Below are positions 1 through 8,227 of a stretch of DNA of 42,809 nucleotides, one piece after another. Numbering within the stretch: position 1 is the first letter of the stretch; each line of letters opens with the position of its first letter. The notes under the pieces were generated by a model. It was given only the letters and a program-made list of their open reading frames with translations, did not search any database and was not told the DNA's origin. Source of the DNA: Deltaproteobacteria bacterium (lineage in GTDB: Bacteria > Myxococcota_A > UBA9160 > UBA4427); contig JAFDDH010000015.1 in NCBI GenBank assembly GCA_019310975.1, forward strand, positions 1 through 42,809, read 5' to 3'. The translations under genes were made by a program, and so were the position numbers.

Positions 1-533
1 CCCTTCGCCTGCATCTCCAGGTAGAGGGTCTCACTGAGCGAGAGGACAGCCGCCTTGCTCATATAATAGGGCGCTGTAAAGGGCGCAGCCGTGACCGCCG
101 CCATCGAGGCCGTGTTGACGATGTGAGCCTCCTCGCCCTGCTCGAGCATGATCGGCACGAAGCTGCGCAGACCGTGCACGACACCCCAGACGTTGACGCC
201 AAACACCCAGTCGTAGTCGCTCTGCGGCGCCTGCCAACTGAGGCCGGCCGCGAAGACGCCGGCGTTGTTGCAGAGCACGTGCGCGGCGCCAAAGGTTTCA
301 AGGGTCTTCTCGGCCAGCTCACTGACGGAGTCTGGCTGGCTCACGTCCGTGCGCACCATGCAGACCTCACGGCCCTGATCCTCGAAGTGTCGCGTCGTCT
401 CGCGCAGCGCGTCCGGCTCCACGTCCGCCAGCACGACCTTCATGTCCATCGCGCTCAAGCGGTCCACGAAGGCGCGACCGATCCCGCTGGCTGCCCCGGT
501 CACCACCGCCACCTTGCCGGCCAATTCCTTCAC
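1..533 (-). CDS. SDR family NAD(P)-dependent oxidoreductase (C-terminus cut by window edge)
   Basis: Short-chain dehydrogenase/reductase; oxidises or reduces an alcohol/ketone with NAD(P)(H). Translating leftward from a GTG at 533 gives an N-terminal Rossmann motif (VTGAASGIGRA), then CNNAG, an Asn-containing NVWGVVHG segment, NTASM with the catalytic Ser, and YYMSK with the Tyr-x3-Lys pair. About 177 residues are present, and the reading frame runs off the left edge. The GTG start is supported by a GGAGG about 5 nt upstream (near 539-543). Transcription is divergent from the acyl-CoA ligase at 689 across about 155 bp, which probably holds both promoters. The substrate cannot be told from sequence. 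Confidence 0.9.
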   Translation of the reverse strand, partial: MKELAGKVAVVTGAASGIGRAFVDRLSAMDMKVVLADVEPDALRETTRHFEDQGREVCMVRTDVSQPDSVSELAEKTLETFGAAHVLCNNAGVFAAGLSWQAPQSDYDWVFGVNVWGVVHGLRSFVPIMLEQGEEAHIVNTASMAAVTAAPFTAPYYMSKAAVLSLSETLYLEMQAK

Positions 534-688
534 CTTATCCTCCGTCGCGGCCCATCGACGCGGGCGCGAGGCACGGATCCTACCCCGGATCCGAGACCGC
601 GGCCGTGCCGTGAAAGCATGCGCGCAGCAGGGTAAGATCGGGGTCCCGGCGCCTTCACCCCGGCGCGCTCGAACCCAAGAGGTATTCC

Positions 689-2380
689 TTGACGCTCCAA
701 GAAGAGATCCGCCAGCAGCTGACCGGACCAGGAGGTCCCTTCGAGCTCACCGAGGAGGACGTGCTCGGCGAGCGCATGACGGTCTTCAAGAGCCGACCGT
801 GCTCGGTGCGCGAGCTGCTGAAAGACTCGGCGATCCACGCCGATGCCGACTACATCGTCCAGGGCGAACGCCACGTCAGCTACTCGGAACACCTGGAGCT
901 GGTCGCCTCCGTGGCCCGAGCGCTCTCCGAGCGCTACGCGATCGAGCCCGGCGACCGCGTCGCCATCCTGGCCGCCAACTGCGCGGAGTGGGTGATCACG
1001 TGGTGGGCGGTGGCGAGCCTAGGTGGGATCATCGTCGCGCTGAACGGCCTCTGGGCCGCTGACGAGATCGAGTTCGGGCTGGCCCACACCGAACCCAAGC
1101 TGCTGATCGGCGACCGCAAGCGGCTCGCCCGCATCGAGGGCCTCGACCTCGGCATCCCGACGATCGAGATCGAGTCCGGGTTCGCGGACCTCGAGCAGTA
1201 CGCCCGCGGCGCGGAGCTCCCCACCACCCCGATTGCCGAGGACGACCCCTGCCTGATCCTCTTCACCAGCGGCACGACGGGAAGGCCCAAGGGCGCCGTC
1301 GTGACCCATCGCGCGCTGGTCGGGTTCGTCAAGACGCAGACTTTCCACGGCCTCGAGCGCGTCATGGTCGCGGCCCGCAGCGCGAAGAGCGCGAATGTGG
1401 ATGCGGACGCGCCGCCGCCGCTTCGACCCTGCAGCCTCGTAACGACACCTCTCTTCCATCTCTCGGGCCTCTATGCGGCGGCGATCATGATGCTCGCACA
1501 GGGCGCCAAGACGGTTTACCGCGAGGGGCGCTTCGATCCCGAGGACGTCATGCGCATCATGGAGCGCGAGCAGATCACGATCTGGAGCGCGCTCGGCAGC
1601 GCCGGGCCGCAGGTGGCCTCGCACGGCAGCGTCGATCAATACGATCTCTCCAGCGTGCGCAACGTGGGCTTCGGCGGCTCACCGACGAGTCCCGACCTAC
1701 AGCGTCGCATCGCGCGCATCTTTCCCAACTCGAAGGGCAATATGGGCATGGGGTACGGGCTCAGCGAGTCCGGCGGCATGGGGGCGTCGATCGGAGGTGC
1801 CGAGCTCGAGGCGCGCCCCACCTCCACGGGGCGGGCACAGATCGGCTACCAGATCGAGATCCGTGATGAGGAAGGCGAGCCCACCGCGAACGGCTGCAAT
1901 GGCGAGGTTCACATGCGTAGCGCGTATCTGATGCTCGAGTATTGGCGCAACCCCGAGGCCACCGCCGAGACCATCAAAGAGGGGCGCTGGCTGGCCACCG
2001 GCGATATCGGCCGCCTCGATGAGGAGGGCTACCTCTACATCGACTCGCGCGCGCGCGACATGATCCTGCGCTCGGGCGAGAACATCTATCCGGTGGAGAT
2101 CGAGCACCGCCTGGACGACCACTCGAGCGTCGCCGAGTGTGCCGTCGTGGGTGTCGACCACGAGCAGCTCGGCCAGGAGATCAAGGCCATCGTCGTGCCC
2201 GAATCCGGTGCGGAGATCGATACCGACACGCTCGCGAAGTGGGTCGGCGAGAAGCTCGCCATCTACAAGGTGCCGAGCGTGTGGGAGGTCCGCGCAGAGC
2301 CGCTGCCTCGGAACGCCGCCGGCAAGGTGATGAAGAACGTGCTCACGGGCGAGGCGGAGAGTCGCCTGGTGGATGAGTGA
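689..2380 (+). CDS. AMP-forming acyl-CoA synthetase (ANL superfamily)
   Basis: Activates a carboxylic acid to its acyl-CoA through an acyl-adenylate. The 563-residue protein has the ANL P-loop FTSGTTGRPKGAVVTH near residue 190, a GYGLSESGG segment (A5-like), the ATGDIGRLDEEGYLYI core (A7-like), the hinge around DMILRSGENIYP, and the catalytic lysine region RNAAGKVMK near the C-terminus. The start is a TTG at 689, preceded by AAGAGG about 6 nt upstream; no better ATG exists. The end overlaps the next gene by 8 bases, so the two are co-translated. Pairing with a CoA-transferase suggests one route for charging acids and another for moving CoA between them. Chain length or ring specificity is not inferable. 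Confidence 0.93.
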   Translation: MTLQEEIRQQLTGPGGPFELTEEDVLGERMTVFKSRPCSVRELLKDSAIHADADYIVQGERHVSYSEHLELVASVARALSERYAIEPGDRVAILAANCAEWVITWWAVASLGGIIVALNGLWAADEIEFGLAHTEPKLLIGDRKRLARIEGLDLGIPTIEIESGFADLEQYARGAELPTTPIAEDDPCLILFTSGTTGRPKGAVVTHRALVGFVKTQTFHGLERVMVAARSAKSANVDADAPPPLRPCSLVTTPLFHLSGLYAAAIMMLAQGAKTVYREGRFDPEDVMRIMEREQITIWSALGSAGPQVASHGSVDQYDLSSVRNVGFGGSPTSPDLQRRIARIFPNSKGNMGMGYGLSESGGMGASIGGAELEARPTSTGRAQIGYQIEIRDEEGEPTANGCNGEVHMRSAYLMLEYWRNPEATAETIKEGRWLATGDIGRLDEEGYLYIDSRARDMILRSGENIYPVEIEHRLDDHSSVAECAVVGVDHEQLGQEIKAIVVPESGAEIDTDTLAKWVGEKLAIYKVPSVWEVRAEPLPRNAAGKVMKNVLTGEAESRLVDE

Positions 2381-4808
2381 AGCCCCTGCGGAGAACGAAG
2401 ATTTGAGCAGTGCCGAATCGGACGGACCCTGGCCGCTCTCGGGCTGGCGCGTGCTGGATCTCTCCAGCCAGATCGCCGGTCCCTACGCGGCCAAGATGCT
2501 GGTGGACGCCGGCGCCGAAGTCATCAAGGTCGAGCATCCGGACGGCGGTGACCCGCTGCGCCGCTGGTCCGCATCGGACAGCCAGATCGCGTCGGACGAG
2601 GACGGCGCCCTCTTCCAATTCCTGAACGCCTCGAAGCGCTCGATTGCCCTCGACCCGGCCAGCGCCTCGGGGAAGAGTGAGCTGCTGGATCTGGCCGCCA
2701 GCGCCGATCTCGTGATCGAGAGCTTCGGACCGGGCGGACTCGAGCGGCGCGACCTCGAGCCCGCAACGCTGCGGCGTGCGAATCCGGCGCTCAGCGTTCT
2801 GTCGATCTCGCCGTGGGGGCTCGAAGGTCCCGACGCGGATCGCCCGTGCACCGAGTTCACCATCCAGGCCGCCACCGGCACGATCGCGTATCGCGGGCTG
2901 CGCGACCGCAAGCCAGTGTTTGCGGGCGGAAGGATCGGCGAGTGGGCGGCCGGCACCTTCGGGGCCGTTGGCGCGCTCTCCGCCATGCTCTCGGCGCGCC
3001 GCACCGGCGACGGCCAGCACGTGGACGTCTCGATGTTCGAGTGCATGCTGCTCTGCCTGACGGTCTACCACGACCTGAACAGCCAATGGTTCCCAGGGCC
3101 CTTGCCGCGCAGCATCGAGATCCCGTCGATCGAGCCCGCCAAGGACGGCTGGGTCGGCTTCTGCACGATCACGGGCCAGCAGTGGTCAGACTTCTGCGCC
3201 ATGTTGGGCCGGCAGGACATCGCCGAGGACGAGACCTACCTGGACGGCCGAGCGCGCATGGGACATCTGGACCAGATGCGCGAGATGATTCACTCGTGGA
3301 CGCGCGAGCGCAGCATCGACGAGATCATCGATATCGCCTCCATGCTGCGCATCCCCGCAGCGCCGGTCGGCAATGGGCGTACGCTGCCCGAGATGGACCA
3401 TATGAAGGCCCGCGGTGTCTTCGAGCAGGGACCCGGAGGCTTCCTACGGCCCCGCCCCCCCTACAGGATCGGTGGCAGCGAGCTCCGACCCTTCGGACCC
3501 GCACCCGGGCTCGGGGAGCATGGCGCTGCGATCCGGGCCGAGCTCGCCGACGCGCGACCGCGCGTCCTGGCAGGCGAAGGTGCGAGCGCGCTGCCGCTGG
3601 AAGGCCTTCGTGTGGTCGACATGACGACGTTCTGGGCCGGTCCGATTGCCACCACCTACCTCTCGGATATGGGTGCCGACGTCGTGAAGGTCGAATCGAT
3701 TCAGCGCCCGGACGGCATGCGCTTCGCCGGCTCCGTGCGCAATCAGCAGATGTGGGAGTGGTCGCCGGTATTCCACGGTGCCAATCCCGGCAAGCGCGCC
3801 GTGACCCTGCGGCTCGACTGCGACGAAGGCATGGCGCTCGTGCGCCGGATGATCGAGCGCGCCGACGTGCTGATCGAGAACTATTCCGCCCGGGTGATGG
3901 ACAACTTCGGCCTGTCGTGGGAGGCCGTGCACGAGATCAACCCGCGCCTGGTGATGGTGCGCATGCCGGCCTTCGGGCTCGACGGCCCATGGCGCGACCG
4001 GCCGGGCTTCGCGATGACGGTCGAGCAGGTGAGCGGCCTGGCCTGGATCACCGGGTACCGCGACATGCCGCTGGTGATGCGCGGCGCTTGCGATCCCCTG
4101 GGCGGCATGCACGCGGTATTCGCGACCCTCGCTGCGCTCGAAGAGCGGCGTCGCGACGGCCAGGGGAGATTGGTCGAAATGCCGCTCGTGGAGGGAGCCA
4201 TCAACCTCTCGGCCGAGCAGGTGATCGAATACTCGGCCTACGGCAGATTGCTCGAGCGCGACGAGAATCGCGGACCGGTGTCCGCACCCCAGGGCGTGTA
4301 CCGCAGCGCTGACCCGGAGTCGCTGATCGCTGTGGCGGTGCCGGACGATGCGACCTGGCGTGCCCTGCGCTCGCTGCTCGGTGATCCCGAATGGGCATTG
4401 ATTCCCGATCTCGACGACGCCGCCGGGCGCCGCGCCCACCACAATGAGATCGACGATCGGCTCGAGGCCTGGCTCTCGAGCCTCCCGGTCGACGAGGCCG
4501 CCGCGCGCCTCAACGCCGCCGGCATTCCCGCCCAGCCGCTGATCAATCCCCACGATCTAATGCCCAACGCGCAGCTCGAGGCGCGCGCCTTCTTCCAGAC
4601 CATCGAGCATCCGGCCACCGGCAAGACCCGCTACCCGGGCTGGCCGATGGTCTTCTCGGCCCTGCCGCGGGCCCTGCACCGACGCCCACCGCCGATGCTC
4701 GGCCAGCACAACGATGAAGTACTCGGCGACGAGCTCGGGCTCACGCAGGCAGAGCTCGACGCGCTGCGCGAAGCGCAGGTGATTGGCGATCGCCCGTCCT
4801 TCATGTAG
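2373..4808 (+). CDS. Tandem-fused family III (CaiB/BaiF) CoA-transferase
   Basis: An 811-residue protein made of two complete class III CoA-transferase halves; single-domain members are usually about 400 residues. Each half begins with the family's Rossmann start: WRVLDLSSQIAGPYAA near residue 25 and LRVVDMTTFWAGPIATT near residue 410. Both have the GADVVKVE/GAEVIKVE strand and the NPRL/NPAL-to-GLDGP region. By eye, the position of the catalytic Asp, which forms the acyl anhydride in formyl-CoA transferase, is Asp574 in the second half (ACDPLGGMH) but Glu190 in the first (GRIGEWAAG). Two-domain members may act as internal pseudodimers, since the family forms interlocked dimers. The gene overlaps the ligase upstream by 8 bases. 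Substrates are unknown. Confidence 0.92.
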   Translation: MSEAPAENEDLSSAESDGPWPLSGWRVLDLSSQIAGPYAAKMLVDAGAEVIKVEHPDGGDPLRRWSASDSQIASDEDGALFQFLNASKRSIALDPASASGKSELLDLAASADLVIESFGPGGLERRDLEPATLRRANPALSVLSISPWGLEGPDADRPCTEFTIQAATGTIAYRGLRDRKPVFAGGRIGEWAAGTFGAVGALSAMLSARRTGDGQHVDVSMFECMLLCLTVYHDLNSQWFPGPLPRSIEIPSIEPAKDGWVGFCTITGQQWSDFCAMLGRQDIAEDETYLDGRARMGHLDQMREMIHSWTRERSIDEIIDIASMLRIPAAPVGNGRTLPEMDHMKARGVFEQGPGGFLRPRPPYRIGGSELRPFGPAPGLGEHGAAIRAELADARPRVLAGEGASALPLEGLRVVDMTTFWAGPIATTYLSDMGADVVKVESIQRPDGMRFAGSVRNQQMWEWSPVFHGANPGKRAVTLRLDCDEGMALVRRMIERADVLIENYSARVMDNFGLSWEAVHEINPRLVMVRMPAFGLDGPWRDRPGFAMTVEQVSGLAWITGYRDMPLVMRGACDPLGGMHAVFATLAALEERRRDGQGRLVEMPLVEGAINLSAEQVIEYSAYGRLLERDENRGPVSAPQGVYRSADPESLIAVAVPDDATWRALRSLLGDPEWALIPDLDDAAGRRAHHNEIDDRLEAWLSSLPVDEAAARLNAAGIPAQPLINPHDLMPNAQLEARAFFQTIEHPATGKTRYPGWPMVFSALPRALHRRPPPMLGQHNDEVLGDELGLTQAELDALREAQVIGDRPSFM

Positions 4809-5030
4809 TTGTGATGGTTGCGATCGCTGAGATAGTTGAGAAGTTGGTTGAGGAATCGACGGGAGCTGGGCGTGATGCAGGCAGGATTCACTCCTCGAGA
4901 TCCCCGCCCCCCCGAGGCCGTGCACCCCGCTGCGAGACGGGCACCGAGTCTCGACCCTCTGGGGCACCCGGGGGCGAACGTGCAGCCGGTTGCTGCTTGC
5001 CGACTCCACCCGGGGCGGGCGACACTATCC

Positions 5031-5831
5031 ATGGAGGCGGAGGCTGTCCTCGTGACCTACTTCGAGAACACGCGGGTCCAGCTCTCGACACGCAGGTCCG
5101 AGCTGGAGCGCCGAATTGACTCCATCGAGGCGGACCTGGATCGCCACGGTGCGCACGAGCGCTCGGCGCCAGATCCCCAGGATCCGGCTGGCAGTGTGCT
5201 GCACGACTATATGGGCACGCTGCGCCGCGAGCTCGGCCTGGTGGAGAGCGCTCTGCGCCGGATCGGCTCGCGCGAGTACGACTGCTGCATGCAATGCGCG
5301 GGAACGATCCAGGCCGAGCGCCTCGAGCGGCTCCCCTATGCGGTGAACTGCACAACGTGTTCGAGCTCATTTCCAATTGAGTACATCCACCAGCTGCGCG
5401 GCCACCACTCGAGTCTGCGGCGCATGATCTTCTCTGTGCTGCGGATCATCGAGGACGCGGTGATGCGCTGCCGCGCAAGCGAGGCCACCGAAGCCAGCCT
5501 CGCACCCACGCTCGCATTGATCGCGGACCTGTCGCGAGAGCTGCCCGAACGCTTCCAGATCGAGGAGGCGGGGGGGCACCTCGCCGAGGCCCTGGCCGCC
5601 GCACCGCGCTTCACCAATCGCGCCACTCGTCTCGTACAGCAGCATCAGGAATTCTCGCACCGGATCCAGGCGATCGTGAAGGAGGCGGAGTCGGCCGCGC
5701 AGTCTGACAGTGCGTGGGTGCAGATCCACGCTCACTTCCGCGTGCTCTCCCTCGATCTGCTCGCACACGAACAAGCCGAGGCGGACATTCTCGAGAGCGC
5801 CTTCCTCGACGACCTCGGCGGCGTCGACTGA
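5031..5831 (+). CDS. DksA/TraR-type zinc finger fused to a hemerythrin-like domain
   Basis: From the ATG at 5031 the protein is 266 residues. Residues 1-80 are charged and probably coiled-coil. Residues 86-110 form Cys86-x2-Cys89-x17-Cys107-x2-Cys110, the exact spacing of the DksA/TraR C4 zinc finger, including RLERLP between the pairs. Residues 120-260 look like a four-helix hemerythrin-like bundle (GHHSSLRR at 124-131, EE at 178-179, QQHQEF at 203-208, LLAHEQAEADIL at 243-254). The helix that normally reads HFxxEE has RFQIEE, so the di-iron site may lack a ligand. A GTG at 5052 with CGGAGG 7 nt upstream is an equally good start. It ends 8 bp before hemN, suggesting oxygen- or redox-linked control of haem synthesis (inference). 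Confidence 0.75.
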   Translation: MEAEAVLVTYFENTRVQLSTRRSELERRIDSIEADLDRHGAHERSAPDPQDPAGSVLHDYMGTLRRELGLVESALRRIGSREYDCCMQCAGTIQAERLERLPYAVNCTTCSSSFPIEYIHQLRGHHSSLRRMIFSVLRIIEDAVMRCRASEATEASLAPTLALIADLSRELPERFQIEEAGGHLAEALAAAPRFTNRATRLVQQHQEFSHRIQAIVKEAESAAQSDSAWVQIHAHFRVLSLDLLAHEQAEADILESAFLDDLGGVD

Positions 5832-5839
5832 AAGAGAGC

Positions 5840-7237
5840 GTGAGCAAAACTTCCTCCATCGACCTCGACGCCTTGGAGCGTCTGCTACCCCGCTACGGCG
5901 GGCCTGGCCCACGCTACACCAGCTACCCGACCGCGCCGGTCTGGAGCGGTGACTACGCGGTCGAGTCGCTACGGGAGTCCCTCGGCCGCCTCGATCCGAA
6001 TCGCGACATCGCCCTCTACGCCCACGTCCCCTTCTGCACCAGCCTGTGTCACTTCTGCGCCTGCAATCGCGTCATCACCCAAAAGCCCGAGCCTCCGGTC
6101 GAGTACCTCGATCACATCGCACTCGAGATCGCGGCATTCGCCGAAGCCGTGCCGGCGCGTCTACACGTCAGCCAGCTGCACTGGGGTGGCGGCACTCCGA
6201 CGCACCTTTCGCCGGCCCAGATCGAATTGCTCTTCCGCCATATGACCGACGCCTTTCCTCTGCGCGAGGACGCCGAGATCTCCATCGAGGTGGACCCGCG
6301 CGTCACCACCGACGAGCAGATGGACGCGCTCGCGACCTGCGGCTTCAACCGCATCTCACTCGGCGTACAGGACACGAACCCGGCTACCCAGAAAGCGGTT
6401 CATCGCATCCAGCCCTTCGAGATGACTCGCCACCTGACCGAGGGCGCACGCGCGCGCGGCTTCGAGAGCGTCAACTTCGACCTCATCTACGGCCTCCCCT
6501 ATCAGACCGAGGAGAGCTTCGCGCACACCCTGGACGAGATCCTCGAAGTGCGTCCCGATCGGATCGCACTCTACGCCTACGCACATGTGACCTGGGTCGC
6601 GAAGCAGCAGCGCGGATTCGAGCGCAAGGATCTCCCGGACCCCGCCACGCGCATCCGCATCATGCTGATGGCAACGCGTCGCCTGCTGGACGCAGGCTAC
6701 CGGCCGATCGGTATGGACCACTTCGCAGTGGCCGACGACGAGCTCTCGCGTGCCCTCGATGACGGCACCCTGCGGCGCAACTTCATGGGCTACACGACCC
6801 AGGAGGGGCTCGACGTACTGGCCTTTGGACCGAGCGCAATCAGCGAGCTGCCCGACGCCTATGCGCAATCCGAGCGCGAAATCGGCGCGTGGCAAGAGGC
6901 CGTTCGCCGCACGGGCCTCACAACCATGCGCGGCCACCTTCTCTCGCCCGACGACGTTGTCCGACGCTGGTTGATCGGGCGCATCATGTGCCACGGCGAG
7001 GTGCGGGCGGCCGACTACGCGGAACGCTTCGGCGGCCGTATCGCGGTGGACTTCAGCCAGGAGCTGGAGCGCCTGGAGGTTCTGCAGGCAGACGGACTGA
7101 TTCGAATTGGCGAGGCCGGCGGTTTCGTGGTCGAGCCACTCGGCCGTCTACTGGTCCGCCACGTCGCGATGGCATTCGACGCCTACCTGCCCGAGCAGCA
7201 GAAGCGCGACCAGCCGCTCTTCAGCCGCACCGTTTAG
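5840..7237 (+). CDS. hemN: Oxygen-independent coproporphyrinogen III dehydrogenase HemN
   Basis: Radical SAM enzyme that decarboxylates the two propionate side chains of coproporphyrinogen III to give protoporphyrinogen IX without oxygen. The 465-residue length fits bacterial HemN. The iron-sulfur motif is Cys66-x3-Cys70-x2-Cys73-x-Cys75 (CTSLCHFCACN), followed by LHWGGGTPTHL, SIEVDPR, RISLGVQD, and FDLIYGLPYQT. The N-terminal GPRYTSYPTAP is typical of true HemN rather than HemW-like relatives. The start is a GTG preceded by AAAGAGAG; a longer upstream frame runs inside the previous gene and is rejected. It is very probably co-transcribed with the zinc finger/hemerythrin-like gene 8 bp upstream. 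Confidence 0.96.
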   Translation: MSKTSSIDLDALERLLPRYGGPGPRYTSYPTAPVWSGDYAVESLRESLGRLDPNRDIALYAHVPFCTSLCHFCACNRVITQKPEPPVEYLDHIALEIAAFAEAVPARLHVSQLHWGGGTPTHLSPAQIELLFRHMTDAFPLREDAEISIEVDPRVTTDEQMDALATCGFNRISLGVQDTNPATQKAVHRIQPFEMTRHLTEGARARGFESVNFDLIYGLPYQTEESFAHTLDEILEVRPDRIALYAYAHVTWVAKQQRGFERKDLPDPATRIRIMLMATRRLLDAGYRPIGMDHFAVADDELSRALDDGTLRRNFMGYTTQEGLDVLAFGPSAISELPDAYAQSEREIGAWQEAVRRTGLTTMRGHLLSPDDVVRRWLIGRIMCHGEVRAADYAERFGGRIAVDFSQELERLEVLQADGLIRIGEAGGFVVEPLGRLLVRHVAMAFDAYLPEQQKRDQPLFSRTV

Positions 7238-7243
7238 AAAGCT

Positions 7244-8158
7244 ATGCTGCGGCTCGTGTCGGCCCGCACCCATCTCTATCCACGCAGCCCACCCCGCCTG
7301 ATCCGCCCGCTCCGGCTGCTGCCGCTCGCGATCTTGTCCATGGGTATTGGGGCGGCGGCCAGTGAGCCGCTCGGCGCAGACGCAACGACACCCTACGCTC
7401 AGCGCCTCGGCGTGTCCTACGAGCGCTACACGACCGCCGTACGGGCGCACGATCTGGAAAGCGCGGCCGTATACGCGCGCCGCAGCTATCAGTTGGCCCA
7501 GGCAGAGCTCGGACCCGACGAGATCCAGACGGGCATCCTCGCCTTCAACCTGGGCGCGGTCTCGCTCGAGCTGAAGCGCTACAGCGACGCGACACCCCCG
7601 CTCGAGCACGCTGTGCGCGTCTATCGCCTTCACTACGGCGAGCACGACGAGCGCAACCTACCGCCAGAACGACGACTTGCCGAGAGCCTGCAGAATCTGG
7701 AGCGTTGGCAGCAGTCGGAGAGGCACTACGTGCGCGTTCTGAAGATCATCGAGAGCCGGCGCGGTCGCGAGGATCCGGACCTCGGCGGAATCCTGATCGA
7801 GCTGGTGAATGTCGCCACCGAGCTGGAGGCGTGGAAGCGCACGCGCAGCTACGGGCTGCGCGCGATCGGAGTGCTGAAGCTGGAAGATCAAGACGACGAT
7901 GTCCCGCTCGGCCTGCTCCACGTACGCCTGGCCGGCAACGAGCTTCGGCTGAGTGATGTGCACCGAGCTGTCAAGCATATGGACGCCGCGCTCGATATCC
8001 TCGAGCTGCGGCTTGCCGGCGACGACACGCGCTGGGGGCCAATCTATGTGCTGGCTTCTCAGACCTATGGCTACGCGGGCAATGCTGCCAGGGCGCGGCG
8101 CTACAAGCGAAACGCACGCAAGCTCGGCTACGAGGTACCGGAACCGGAGGAGGAGTGA
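7244..8158 (+). CDS. Secreted tetratricopeptide-repeat protein
   Basis: A 304-residue protein with an N-terminal signal-like segment (arginine-rich start, then LRLLPLAILSMGIGAAAS), so probably periplasmic. The rest is helical, with TPR-like pairs: YTTAVRAHDLESAAVYARRSYQLAQ, the GAVSLELKRYSDATPPLEHAVRVY region, RRLAESLQNLERWQQSERHYVRVLK and GNELRLSDVHRAVKHMDAALDIL. TPR proteins usually scaffold partners; no catalytic motif is visible. It starts 6 bp after hemN and ends 69 bp before the autotransporter, so it may accompany either. Function unknown. Confidence 0.75.
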   Translation: MLRLVSARTHLYPRSPPRLIRPLRLLPLAILSMGIGAAASEPLGADATTPYAQRLGVSYERYTTAVRAHDLESAAVYARRSYQLAQAELGPDEIQTGILAFNLGAVSLELKRYSDATPPLEHAVRVYRLHYGEHDERNLPPERRLAESLQNLERWQQSERHYVRVLKIIESRRGREDPDLGGILIELVNVATELEAWKRTRSYGLRAIGVLKLEDQDDDVPLGLLHVRLAGNELRLSDVHRAVKHMDAALDILELRLAGDDTRWGPIYVLASQTYGYAGNAARARRYKRNARKLGYEVPEPEEE

Positions 8159-8227
8159 CGGGGGCGCATAGTGCGAGGGCCACGCGCTATCCTGATCGCC
8201 CATCCCGCACCCGCCGAGCTGGAGCTC

